DNA from: Nitrobacter sp039808345
GTDB taxonomy: Bacteria > Pseudomonadota > Alphaproteobacteria > Rhizobiales > Xanthobacteraceae
Assembly (NCBI RefSeq): GCF_047824785.1
Contig: NZ_CP181167.1
Coordinates: 806,001 to 870,000, forward strand
Direction: 5' to 3'
DNA length: 64,000 bases
Of the stretch, positions 26,597 through 34,515 are shown in pieces. Every line of letters starts with the position of its first letter. Positions within the stretch are counted from its first letter, which is position 1. The notes beneath the pieces are model-generated. The model did no database searches. It was given only the letters and a program-made list of their open reading frames with translations, and had not been told where the DNA came from. Position numbers and translations under genes: made by a program.

Positions 26597-26700
26597 TAGC
26601 GTTTTCGAGCGAAGTGGAATCCGGTTCGCGTGATGAAAACGTGTCAAATCAATATCATAGAGCCTCGCTTCTGATTCAATCGGAAGCGAAAAGGCTCTAG
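26597..26700 (+). repeat. Palindromic repeat locus, type 1 unit
   Basis: Hairpin A with apex GTGGAATCCGG, linker GTCAAATCAATATCAT and hairpin B ending CTCTAG 26700. It lies between the convergent metB and BA14K genes, right after the shared terminator. One stem base is changed (AAACGTG). Confidence 0.9.
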
Positions 26701-26735
26701 AAGACGCTATCGTCGCGCCGATCGAATACCGCCCG

Positions 26736-27116
26736 TTACGGACAGGGATGACGATAGCCGTCCGTGCCGAGATACGTTCCGGATCTCGGATCGTAGGAAC
26801 GGAAGCGCTGCGCGCAGTAGGCCGCGTTCTGTTGCGCCGCTGCGGCCGCATTGGCCTGGCCGGCGGCAATCGCGCCGCCGACAATGGCTCCAGCCGCCAG
26901 GCCGCCGATCAACGCTCCGGCTCCGCCTCCGTAACCCGGGCCATAATACCCACGGCCATAATACCCGCGACGATAATACTGAACGGTCTCGATCGAGGAC
27001 GGGCCAGTGCTCATGCCGGACTGAGCCATGAGCGGCGCCGAGGTCGCCGGAACGGAAAACGTGAGCGCCACGGAACCGGCGAACAGCGCCGTCAACAGAA
27101 TTTTCGATCGCATCAT
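26736..27116 (-). CDS. BA14K family secreted protein
   Basis: A protein of 126 residues with a signal peptide (residues ~1-27, ending TSA). A Tyr/Gly-rich segment follows (YYRRGYYGRGYYGPGYGGG), then a Gly/Ala-rich hydrophobic stretch able to span a membrane (GALIGGLAAGAIVGGAIAAG). The C-terminus ends in CAQRFRSYDPRSGTYLGTDG followed by the RHPCP tail. That C-terminal pattern with two Cys is the BA14K signature, first seen in an immunoreactive Brucella protein. GAGGAGC precedes the start codons ATG 27116/27113. A triple 16-base repeat lies upstream. Confidence 0.85.
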   Translation of the reverse strand: MMRSKILLTALFAGSVALTFSVPATSAPLMAQSGMSTGPSSIETVQYYRRGYYGRGYYGPGYGGGAGALIGGLAAGAIVGGAIAAGQANAAAAAQQNAAYCAQRFRSYDPRSGTYLGTDGYRHPCP

Positions 27117-27167
27117 TCAAGCTCCTCAACGGTGGGAATTATGGCCGAGACATTACTCGAAGCATTT

Positions 27168-27231
27168 GTTCAGAATGTCACATGTTCAGAGTGTCACATA
27201 TTCAGAGTGTCACATGATCGTGAGGTTACAT
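27168..27231 (-). repeat. Three tandem 16-bp repeats (plus degenerate fourth) upstream of the BA14K gene
   Basis: Units 27168-27183, 27184-27199 and 27200-27215 read GTTCAGAATGTCACAT, GTTCAGAGTGTCACAT and ATTCAGAGTGTCACAT. A fourth block, 27216-27231, matches at 9 of 16 positions. They begin 52 bases before the BA14K start and look like stacked protein-binding sites. The rest of the 293-base gap to the helicase gene shows no gene. Confidence 0.85.
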
Positions 27232-27409
27232 ACCGGCGAGGCTCCGAATTACCGCGAGGTCTGTAATTTCATGTGACCGATCATTGCATTGTGTTAGTGC
27301 TTGATGGCCACCTTACGGTTCATTTTTCTTAGTTCGATGACGACGTAATGGCAAGCTGGCCCGCTTGACTGGATATGCGATGCGGTGATGCCGGTTTGCG
27401 GATGAGCCG

Positions 27410-28519
27410 TTACACCACGACGCTCAGCCGTTTCGCCGCGCGGGTGATGCCCGTGTACAGCCATCGCGCGCGGCTGTCCTGAAAGGCGAAGCTCTCGTCG
27501 AACAGAACGACGTCGTCCCATTGCGACCCCTGCGACTTATGCACCGTCAGGACATAGCCGTAGTCGAACTCGTCGTAAGGCTTGCGCTGCTCCCATGGAA
27601 TATCCTCGATGCCTCCGGCGAAACAGTCATGCCGCACCGAGACTTTCGTCACCTTGTGCGCAAATTCCTCATCGGGCGACAGCCGCATCGTGATGATCTT
27701 TGACTTTGACACGGCGCGCGCCTTCACGCGCCACAGTCCGCCGTTAAAAAGCGCCTTCTTGCGGTTGTTGCGCAGACAGACCAGCTTGTCGCCCGCCACC
27801 GGCAGCGGATCCTCGATGTTTTGCCGCTGCCGCATCCGCATGTTGTAGGCGCGCCGGGTGTTGTTGCGCCCGACCAGCACCTGGTCGGCATCCATCACAC
27901 GCGCTGGATCGAGCTCGCCGCGCGGCACGACCTCGCTTTCGCCGTAGCGGCCGATGTCGAGCTCGCGTCCCTCGCGCACATCCATGGACATGCGCACGAT
28001 CGGGTCATCCTTCGCCTGCCGGTGTACATCGGTCAGCATCGCGTCCGGGCTGGCGTTGGTGAAGAAGCCGGCGCCCTGGATCGGCGGCAGTTGCGCGGGA
28101 TCGCCCAGCACGAGCAGGGGACAGTCGAACGACATCAGATCGCGGCCCAGCTCCGCGTCGACCATCGAGCATTCGTCGATCACGATGAGCCTGGCCTTCG
28201 AGGCGGGCGCGTCGTCCCACAGTTCGAAACTCGGCTGCTCCTCGCCGGATTCGCGGGTGCGGTAGATCAGCGAATGAATCGTCGATGCGCCCTCGCAGCC
28301 CTTGTTGCGCATCACCAGCGCGGCCTTGCCGGTGAAAGCCGCGAACTTGACCTCTCCGTCGACGCCGTCAGCGATATGACGCGCCAGCGTGGTCTTGCCG
28401 GTCCCGGCATAGCCGAACAGGCGAAAGACGGCAGGCGTGCCGTTCCTGCCGGGTTTGGCTTTGAGCCAGTCGGCGACGGCTTTCAGCGCTGTATCCTGAT
28501 GCGGCGTGAAGGAGGTCAT
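27410..28519 (-). CDS. RecD-like AAA/UvrD-type ATP-dependent helicase
   Basis: A 369-residue superfamily 1 helicase. It has Walker A GYAGTGKTTLA (residues ~35-45), motif Ia region FTGKAALVM, Walker B VIDECSMVD and motif III GDPAQLPPI. The UvrD_C_2 domain has VLTVHKSQGSQWDDVVL and YTGITRA (motif VI). It is shorter than RecD and lacks the RecD N-terminal region, resembling stand-alone RecD2/Dda-type proteins of Rhizobiales. Its role in repair or replication restart is inferred from the family only. It is separated by 113 bases from flbD upstream on the same strand. Confidence 0.87.
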   Translation of the reverse strand: MTSFTPHQDTALKAVADWLKAKPGRNGTPAVFRLFGYAGTGKTTLARHIADGVDGEVKFAAFTGKAALVMRNKGCEGASTIHSLIYRTRESGEEQPSFELWDDAPASKARLIVIDECSMVDAELGRDLMSFDCPLLVLGDPAQLPPIQGAGFFTNASPDAMLTDVHRQAKDDPIVRMSMDVREGRELDIGRYGESEVVPRGELDPARVMDADQVLVGRNNTRRAYNMRMRQRQNIEDPLPVAGDKLVCLRNNRKKALFNGGLWRVKARAVSKSKIITMRLSPDEEFAHKVTKVSVRHDCFAGGIEDIPWEQRKPYDEFDYGYVLTVHKSQGSQWDDVVLFDESFAFQDSRARWLYTGITRAAKRLSVVV

Positions 28520-28632
28520 GATCTCGAAGCGTGAGGGAGCCAGCGGGGCGATGCCGCGACTCAGGGTCTTCGAAAGCTAACCATTCGCGGAGCGAGCGCA
28601 AGGCGGATTGCCCTCGCTCGGCATTCGGATAG

Positions 28633-30012
28633 TCAGGCCGTTGGTATGAATGCGCGGTGGTCGCCGTTGCCGGCGGGCGTGATCGCGATGCCCTCGTCGG
28701 CGTATTCGTTCAGCTTGTTGCGCAGGGTGCGGATCGAGATGCCGAGGATGTTGGCGGCATGAGTCCGGTTGCCGAGGCAGTGCTTAAGCGTTTCCAGGAT
28801 CATGTCGCGCTCGACGTCGGCGACGGTGCGGCCGACCAGCGCGCGCGTCACCTGCTCGGCGGCGAGCGTGGCGTGGGCCACCGCCGGCGCGGTCCTGGCG
28901 AGATCGAGACGGTCGCCCTCGGGCGTCAGGATGGCGTCGGCGCCGATTTCGTCGCCATTGGCCATCAGCACCGCGCGGTGGATGGTGTTTTCCAGCTCGC
29001 GGACATTACCCTGCCAGCGGTTGGCGGTCAGCACGCGCCGCGCGTCCGCTGAAATCGGGCGTGCCGGCACGCCGTTGGCCGCGGCATATTTCCTGATAAA
29101 ATACTGCGCCAGTTCGAGAATATCGGCGGGACGCTCGCGCAGCGGCGGTATCTTCAGGTTGACGACATTGAGGCGGAACAGCAGATCCTCGCGGAAGGTG
29201 CCCTGCCGCACGGCGTCCGCAAGATTGCGGTTGGAGGTCGCGATGATGCGGATATCCACCGGCACCGGGCGGGCGCCGCCGACACGGTCGATCACCCGTT
29301 CCTGGATGGCGCGCAGCAGCTTGGACTGCAGCCGGACGTCCATCTCGGATATTTCGTCGAGCAGCAGCGTGCCGCCGCTGGCTTCCTCGAACTTGCCGAT
29401 CCGGCGCGCGATAGCCCCGGTGAACGCGCCTTTCTCATGACCGAACAGTTCGGATTCCAGCAGGTGCTCGGGGATCGCCGCGCAGTTGATCGAGATGAAC
29501 GGCCGCTTGGCCCGGTTCGAGCGCGCATGCACATGGCGCGCCAGCACTTCCTTTCCGGTCCCGGATTCGCCGGTGATCATGACCGAGGCGTCGGAGCCTG
29601 CGATCTGCTGCGCCAGCTTGATGACCCTTGCCATCGCTTCGTCGCGGTAGACCAGATCGCGGGAATCGTTCGCCACCGCGGCGAGGACCGCGGCGATCAG
29701 CTCCGGGTCAGGCGGCAGCGGGATGTATTCCTTGGCCCCGGCCTGAATCGCCGCGACCGCCGCGCGCGCATCGCTGACGATGCCGCAGGCTACGATCGGA
29801 ACGTGAATATGCTCCGCCTCGAGCCGGATCACGAGGTCGCGGATATCGAGACCGACATCCACCAGCAGGAGATCGGCGCCCTTGCCGCCGCGCACCACCG
29901 CCATCGCCTGTTCGTTGTTTTCGGCGTGCGTGACGGAGGCGCCATTGTCCATGGCGATCTTGGTGGCGGTCGTGAGCTGGCCTTTCAATGAGCCAACAAT
30001 GAGAAGCCGCAT
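28633..30012 (-). CDS. flbD: Sigma-54-dependent flagellar regulator FlbD
   Basis: A protein of 459 residues. There is an N-terminal receiver-like domain (~1-115), then an AAA+ domain with GESGTGKE, the sigma-54 contact loop GAFTGA and Walker B GGTLLLDEIS. A Fis-type HTH lies at the C-terminus (NRTHAANILGISIRTLRNKL). The receiver keeps an Asp in LLLVDVGLD but lacks the acidic pair at its start (LLIVGSLKGQ), as expected for FlbD, which is governed by FliX rather than by classical phosphorylation. It is the last gene of fliF-fliG-fliH-fliN-flbD, the Caulobacter order. It probably acts at the sigma-54 promoter before fliK. Confidence 0.92.
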   Translation of the reverse strand: MRLLIVGSLKGQLTTATKIAMDNGASVTHAENNEQAMAVVRGGKGADLLLVDVGLDIRDLVIRLEAEHIHVPIVACGIVSDARAAVAAIQAGAKEYIPLPPDPELIAAVLAAVANDSRDLVYRDEAMARVIKLAQQIAGSDASVMITGESGTGKEVLARHVHARSNRAKRPFISINCAAIPEHLLESELFGHEKGAFTGAIARRIGKFEEASGGTLLLDEISEMDVRLQSKLLRAIQERVIDRVGGARPVPVDIRIIATSNRNLADAVRQGTFREDLLFRLNVVNLKIPPLRERPADILELAQYFIRKYAAANGVPARPISADARRVLTANRWQGNVRELENTIHRAVLMANGDEIGADAILTPEGDRLDLARTAPAVAHATLAAEQVTRALVGRTVADVERDMILETLKHCLGNRTHAANILGISIRTLRNKLNEYADEGIAITPAGNGDHRAFIPTA

Positions 30013-30054
30013 GATCTGCTCCTGTTAGTGTTCCCGTGCCCGTAGCGCTGGCGG

Positions 30055-30405
30055 TCAGGCTTTCTCGGCCTTGATGATTTCAGTCATGGTCACGCCGAGC
30101 TTGTCTTCCACGAGAACCACCTCGCCGCGCGCCACGAGCCGGTTGTTGACGTAAATATCGATGGCTTCCCCGACTCGCCTGTCGAGTTCCAGAACGCTGC
30201 CGGGTCCGAGCTTGAGCAGCGCGCCGACGTCCATCCTGGAGCGGCCGAGCACGGCGGACACCTGGACGGGCACGTCGAACACGGCCTCGAGGTCGGAAGC
30301 GACCCGCGAGACCTGCTCGTCCTCGCTGTATCCGACGTCGTCGATCGACGGCGCATCAGCAGCGTTGAGGTCGGGAAGCGGAACCTGGGTGTCGTTATCG
30401 CTCAT
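30055..30405 (-). CDS. fliN: Flagellar motor switch protein FliN
   Basis: A protein of 116 residues. A short variable N-terminus is followed by the SpoA (surface presentation) domain: VFDVPVQVSAVLGRSRMDV, then LLKLGPGSVLELDR, then IYVNNRLVARGEVVLVEDKLG (only VLELDR and VNNRLVARGEV are diagnostic). FliN builds the C-ring with FliM and FliG and binds FliH during export. It lies 17 bases after fliH in the fliF operon. Confidence 0.92.
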   Translation of the reverse strand: MSDNDTQVPLPDLNAADAPSIDDVGYSEDEQVSRVASDLEAVFDVPVQVSAVLGRSRMDVGALLKLGPGSVLELDRRVGEAIDIYVNNRLVARGEVVLVEDKLGVTMTEIIKAEKA

Positions 30406-30422
30406 TGTTCGCTACCATGCCT

Positions 30423-31052
30423 TCAGGGAGTGCTGTTCGATTTGCGTGACGCCATGTAGCCGCGCACCAGTTCGTCGATCCTGGCGTCGATGGCCGCCCG
30501 TTCCAGCACGATTCCTCCGTCGGCCCATTCGATCCTGCAATCGCCTGTCGCGACATCGGGTTCGGCAAGGATGACGAGTTGTCCGGTGAACCCGGTTTGC
30601 TTGGCCAGGCGTTCGATGTGATCGCGTGCCGCGTCATAGAGTTGATCGTTGATCCGGACCACCAGATGCGGCGTCGACACCAGGTGCCGGATACTGTCGC
30701 GGACCAGCGCGATGATATCAGCCGACGGCTCGGCTGCGATCAATGCGCTGCACAGCTTGCGCGCGGCCGCAACCGCGACATCGACCGCTTCGGTCTCCAT
30801 CCGCGCTTCGATGCCAGCAAATCGTTCGGCAACAGCCTTGATGCCCGCGGCGATGCCCTCGATCGCCGCCGCCATGCGGCGATCGCCCTGCACCTTGGCT
30901 TCGCGCTGCGCGGCGTCAAATCCCTTTTGATAGGCCGCGGCCTCGGCGGCGGCGATCTTCTGCGCGATCTCAAGAGCCGTCGGCGCCCGCTCCCTCGACT
31001 TATGCGGAGCCGAGAAGTCCGTATCGAACAGGAATTTCGCCGGAGCGCCCAT
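30423..31052 (-). CDS. fliH: Flagellar assembly protein FliH (FlbE-like)
   Basis: A protein of 209 residues from ATG 31052, whose A is also the last base of the fliG stop (TGATG). The N-terminal region has FLFDTDFSAP, followed by an Ala-rich charged helix (IAAAEAAAYQKGFDAAQREA) typical of FliH/FlbE stalks. The C-terminal globular part has VVRINDQLYD and GDCRIEWADGGIVLERAAID, resembling FliH/YscL. It regulates the FliI ATPase in export. A longer frame reaching back to 31739 is shadow over fliG. Confidence 0.88.
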   Translation of the reverse strand: MGAPAKFLFDTDFSAPHKSRERAPTALEIAQKIAAAEAAAYQKGFDAAQREAKVQGDRRMAAAIEGIAAGIKAVAERFAGIEARMETEAVDVAVAAARKLCSALIAAEPSADIIALVRDSIRHLVSTPHLVVRINDQLYDAARDHIERLAKQTGFTGQLVILAEPDVATGDCRIEWADGGIVLERAAIDARIDELVRGYMASRKSNSTP

Positions 31053-32143
31053 CAGTAGACCAGCTCGTCGTCGGCGCGGTTTTTCGAGAGCATGATCTCG
31101 CCCTTGGCCGCGAGATCCTTGGCGAGATTGACGAGCAGCGCCTGCGCCTCGTCGACGTCGCGCAGCCGCACCGGCCCGAGCGCCGCCATGTCGTCCATCA
31201 GCATTTTCGCGGCGCGCGTCGACATGTTGCCCATGAAGAAGGCGCGGACCTCTTCGTTGGCGCTCTTCAGCGCGATGCCGAGCTTGTCCTTGTCGACGTG
31301 CCGCATCAGGGTCTGCGCCGAGCCCGCGTCGAGCTTCACGAGATCGTCGAAGGTGAACATCAGCGCCTTGATGCGTTCGGCGGACTCGCGGTTTTCGTCT
31401 TCCAGCGCGGTGATGAAGCGGGTCTCGGTCTGGCGGTCGAAGTTGTTGAAGATTTCCGCCATCACCTCGTGAGCGTCGCGGCGGCGGGTCTGTGACAGGT
31501 TGGACATGAATTCGCTGCGCAGCGTCTGCTCGACGCGCTCGATCACTTCCTTCTGCACCGCTTCCATCCGGAGCATCCGGCCGACCACGTCGAGCGCCAT
31601 GTCCTCGGGGAGGATGGCCAGCACCCGCGCGGCATGTTCGGGCTTCAGCTTCGACAGCACCACCGCGATGGTCTGCGGATATTCGTTCTTGAGATAGTTC
31701 GCGAGGACTTCCTCCTGAACGTTTGACAGCTTCTCCCACATGTTGCGGCCGGCCGGGCCACGGATCTCATCCATGATGCCGCTCACGCGTTCGGCGGGCA
31801 GGTATTGATTCAGAAGCCGCTCGGTCGCGTCGAAATTGCCCATCAGCGCGCCGGACGCCGACATCCGCGAGACGAATTCGAGCAGCAGGTCCTCGACCAC
31901 ATCGGCCTCGACCGTGCCGAGCGTCGACATGGCCAGCGACAGATCGCGCACCTCGTCGTCGTCCAGCATGGCCCACACCTTGCCGCCGTGCTGTTCGCCA
32001 AGCGCCAGCATCATCACGGCCGCCCGTTGCGGCCCGCTCATCGGCCTGGACTTGGGCCGGGTGCTTTGCCGGCTCGCAAGCGAGGCGACGACGCTGTTGA
32101 TATCGTTGGCGTTTGCGTTGGTGGTGGTTTGCGGGACGGTCAT
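31052..32143 (-). CDS. fliG: Flagellar motor switch protein FliG
   Basis: A protein of 363 residues with N-, middle and C-terminal FliG domains. The middle-domain EHPQ-type motif appears as EYPQTIAVVLSKL. The C-terminal torque helix has MFTFDDLVKLD and MRHVDKDKLGIAL, with the expected charged residues facing the stator. The N-terminus (~35 residues) is a variable extension. FliG joins the MS ring (FliF) to the C ring. The gene lies 6 bases after fliF and overlaps fliH by one base. Confidence 0.95.
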   Translation of the reverse strand: MTVPQTTTNANANDINSVVASLASRQSTRPKSRPMSGPQRAAVMMLALGEQHGGKVWAMLDDDEVRDLSLAMSTLGTVEADVVEDLLLEFVSRMSASGALMGNFDATERLLNQYLPAERVSGIMDEIRGPAGRNMWEKLSNVQEEVLANYLKNEYPQTIAVVLSKLKPEHAARVLAILPEDMALDVVGRMLRMEAVQKEVIERVEQTLRSEFMSNLSQTRRRDAHEVMAEIFNNFDRQTETRFITALEDENRESAERIKALMFTFDDLVKLDAGSAQTLMRHVDKDKLGIALKSANEEVRAFFMGNMSTRAAKMLMDDMAALGPVRLRDVDEAQALLVNLAKDLAAKGEIMLSKNRADDELVY

Positions 32144-32149
32144 GTCAGG

Positions 32150-33781
32150 TTACGCGGGTTCGGCGAGCCATTGGCGGATGATGGAAGCGGTTTCGGCCGG
32201 GTTGCGCTCCGCCAGTTCACCGACCCGGTGCACCGACTGCGCATGGACCTGCCCCTGCACCTGGGCAACGTCGATCAGTTGCGCGGTGGCGTTGCTGCCG
32301 GGGATGAGATTTTGCCCGGTTTCCGCGGGTTGAACGCTTGCGGCGGCCGGCGCCGGGACCGGGAGCGCGGCGGCCGGCGGCGCGCTGGGAGCGGCGGGCT
32401 CAGCGGCCAGGATGCGCTGGACCAGCGGGCGGATCACCATGAACGTCACCACGAGGCCAAGCAGCGCCATGACGCCGAGCTCGACGACATACATCACGTC
32501 GTCCTTGGTCAACGTCATCATTCCCAGCAACCCCGCCGGCTCGCCGAGCGGCATGGCCGCGGGCGGCTCGGCGAATTTGAGGTTGACCACCTCGACTTGG
32601 TCGCCGCGCTTCTGATCGAAACCAATCGCCGAGCGTACCAGCGTTGCGATGCGGTCGAGCTGCTCCTTGCTGCGTTCCGCGTAAACCGTCTGGCCCTGGT
32701 CATTCCTAGTGTAGGTGCCGTCGACGAGAACGGCGACCGAAATGCGGTTGACGCGGCCTGCCTCGGTCACCTCGGTCTTGGTGGTTCGTGAAATCTCGTA
32801 GTTGTTGGTTTCCTCGCTCTTTTTGCTCTGGTCGCGCGCGGTGTTCGGATTGTCCGATGGCTGATTGCCGGGCAGCTCGTTGTTGACCGTGACCTGACCG
32901 TTATTGTCGGCCGTCAGGGAGGATTCCTCGCGGGTCTGGCTGGATCGCAGCACCCGTCCTTCCGGATCGAATTTGTCCGAGGTCTGGGTGATCTTGTTGT
33001 AATCGAAGTCGGCGGAGAGCTGGACGCGAGCGCGTCCGTTTCCAACCACCGACGATACGATCGCCTCGACCTGACTGCGCATGCGCTTTTCGAATGCGGC
33101 GCGCCGCTCGTCTCCGGTCACGCCGTCGGCATCGGTCGTCGAGCCGTCGGCAAGCAACTGACCGGTTTCGTCGACGATGGAGACCCGCTGCGGCTTCAGC
33201 CCGTTGACGGCGGAGGCGACGAGATGGCGGATGGCGCGTATCTGTTGCGGTTCGAGGCCGCCCCGGACGCGCAGCACGATCGAAGCCGAAGGCTGAGGCG
33301 CTTCGCGCGTAAAGAGCGGCCGCTCGGGCAGCACCAGGTGGACGCGGGCGTCCTGAACGCGGTCGATGGCGCGGATGGTGCGCGCGAGTTCGCCTTCCAG
33401 CGCGCGCAGCCGATTGATGTTCTGGACGAAGCTGGTGGTGCCGAGCGCATCCGACTTGTCGAAAATTTCATAGCCGACGCCACCGCCCTTGGGCAGGCCC
33501 GCCTCGGCGAGCTTCATCCGCAGCCGCGTCACCTTGTCCTTCGGCACCATGATCACGGCGCCGTCGTTACGAAGCTCGAAGGGAATGGCCTGGCGTTCGA
33601 GGTCCTTGATGATGCCGGAGGAGTCCTCGACGCTGAGGTCGGTGAAGAGAGTCGTCATCTGCGGCGTCGTGACGCGCATGATGACGAAAGCGAAGAAACC
33701 GATCAGCACGGCGGCGACCGCGACCATCGCCATCAGCCGCGATGCTCCCAGGCCTTTCAGAAATGCCAGCAGACCTTGCAA
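32150..33781 (-). CDS. fliF: Flagellar MS-ring protein FliF
   Basis: A protein of 543 residues from TTG 33781 (GAGGGG upstream). Transmembrane helices lie near residues 17-37 (AMVAVAAVLIGFFAFVIM) and near 440-460 (VVELGVMALLGLVVTFMVI). Between them are YscJ/FliF ring domains (GVGYEIFDKSDALGTTSFVQ; ARVHLVLPERPLF) and the FliF_C domain. The C-terminal ~35 residues that bind FliG are present (RNPAETASIIRQWL). It heads the fliF-fliG-fliH-fliN-flbD operon. A CtrA-like sequence lies 74 bases upstream. Confidence 0.95.
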   Translation of the reverse strand: MQGLLAFLKGLGASRLMAMVAVAAVLIGFFAFVIMRVTTPQMTTLFTDLSVEDSSGIIKDLERQAIPFELRNDGAVIMVPKDKVTRLRMKLAEAGLPKGGGVGYEIFDKSDALGTTSFVQNINRLRALEGELARTIRAIDRVQDARVHLVLPERPLFTREAPQPSASIVLRVRGGLEPQQIRAIRHLVASAVNGLKPQRVSIVDETGQLLADGSTTDADGVTGDERRAAFEKRMRSQVEAIVSSVVGNGRARVQLSADFDYNKITQTSDKFDPEGRVLRSSQTREESSLTADNNGQVTVNNELPGNQPSDNPNTARDQSKKSEETNNYEISRTTKTEVTEAGRVNRISVAVLVDGTYTRNDQGQTVYAERSKEQLDRIATLVRSAIGFDQKRGDQVEVVNLKFAEPPAAMPLGEPAGLLGMMTLTKDDVMYVVELGVMALLGLVVTFMVIRPLVQRILAAEPAAPSAPPAAALPVPAPAAASVQPAETGQNLIPGSNATAQLIDVAQVQGQVHAQSVHRVGELAERNPAETASIIRQWLAEPA

Positions 33782-33854
33782 CGAACCAGCCCCTCGGACC
33801 CGGCCCTGGAAGGCCGGCTCGGCAAATATTGCCTATGGTATGGTTTCGATATGG

Positions 33855-33868
33855 TTAACGGTGGTTAA
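33855..33868 (-). promoter_or_regulatory. CtrA-like half-site pair upstream of fliF
   Basis: On the minus strand, TTAACCACCGTTAAC carries two TTAA half-sites 6 bases apart, one fewer than the TTAA-N7-TTAA consensus. The fliF operon of Caulobacter is CtrA-dependent, which makes the position (74 bases upstream) suggestive. Confidence 0.45.
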
Positions 33869-33882
33869 GACCCGTGACGAAA

Positions 33883-33923
33883 TTGCAAAACAAAAGAACC
33901 GGCATTCGCTCGAATGCCGGTTC
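33883..33923 (-). terminator. Intrinsic terminator after sciP
   Basis: GAACCGGCATTCG pairs perfectly over 13 bases with CGAATGCCGGTTC across a two-base loop. On the minus strand it is followed by TTTTGTTTTG. It ends the sciP transcript before fliF. Confidence 0.88.
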
Positions 33924-33952
33924 TGAATGTGAAGCATCCTGAAGGAGACGTC

Positions 33953-34058
33953 CTAGAGCCTTTCCGCTTCTGATGGAATCAGAAGCGTGGCTCTATGATT
34001 TTGATCTGACGCGTTTTCTTCACGCGAACCGGTGTCCACTTCGCTCGAAAACGCTCTA
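33953..34058 (-). repeat. Palindromic repeat locus, type 1 unit, overlapping the sciP stop
   Basis: On the minus strand, hairpin A (34010-34055, apex GTGGACACCGG) is followed by the linker and a hairpin B with AGAGCC/GGCTCT outer arms. The TAG stop of sciP is the leading TAGAG edge of the element. It is oriented with transcription, between sciP and its terminator. Confidence 0.9.
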
Positions 34059-34331
34059 TTGGCGATACTGTTGAATACGGGTGGTGCGTAGCCCGGCAAG
34101 GCCATGCTGGTCGATCGAGAACTGCCACGACAGGAATTCATCGACGGTCAGTGTGTAGCGGCTGCAAGCTTCCTCGAGCGAGAGGAGTCCGCCACGGACC
34201 GCGGCGACGACTTCGGCCTTGCGGCGGATGACCCAGCGCTTGGTCCCGGGTGCCGGCAAGTCCGCGATCGTTAGTGGACTACCGTCTGGCCCGATGACGT
34301 ATTTCACCCTGGGGCGGTGAGGTTCTGTCAT
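34056..34331 (-). CDS. sciP: CtrA inhibitor SciP (DUF1153)
   Basis: A 91-residue DNA-binding protein with the family blocks RVKYVIGPDG, LTIADLPAPGTKRWVIRRKA, EVVAAVRGGLLSLEEACSRY and DEFLSWQ. The helix-turn-helix lies around residues 38-70. In Caulobacter SciP binds CtrA in G1 and stops it recruiting RNA polymerase. Here the gene lies between the fliF operon and fliK-flgD. A CtrA-like box lies 57 bases upstream, consistent with feedback. The stop codon is supplied by the edge of a palindromic repeat. Confidence 0.9.
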   Translation of the reverse strand: MTEPHRPRVKYVIGPDGSPLTIADLPAPGTKRWVIRRKAEVVAAVRGGLLSLEEACSRYTLTVDEFLSWQFSIDQHGLAGLRTTRIQQYRQ

Positions 34332-34387
34332 GGCGTACTCACAAACTCTAAACCATTGAACTCACCGACATACCTACGCCTTGCGGC

Positions 34388-34402
34388 TTAAAATTTGCCT
34401 AA
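34388..34402 (-). promoter_or_regulatory. Candidate CtrA box upstream of sciP
   Basis: On the minus strand TTAGGCAAATTTTAA matches TTAA-N7-TTAA at 7 of 8 defined positions with exact spacing, 57 bases before the sciP start. CtrA is known to activate sciP in Caulobacter. Confidence 0.55.
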
Positions 34403-34515
34403 GTTCAGGGCTTCAATACGATTCTCCTTTGAAATGCCTGTTCTGGACGTGTGCCTGGCCGGGCGTTGGATCGCCGGATGGGAGGATGAATGGACCCGCC
34501 GCTGGTCATCCGGCG

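Noticed and set aside
27168..27231. CRISPR array
   Set aside because: The 16-base units are directly tandem with no spacers and there are no cas genes.
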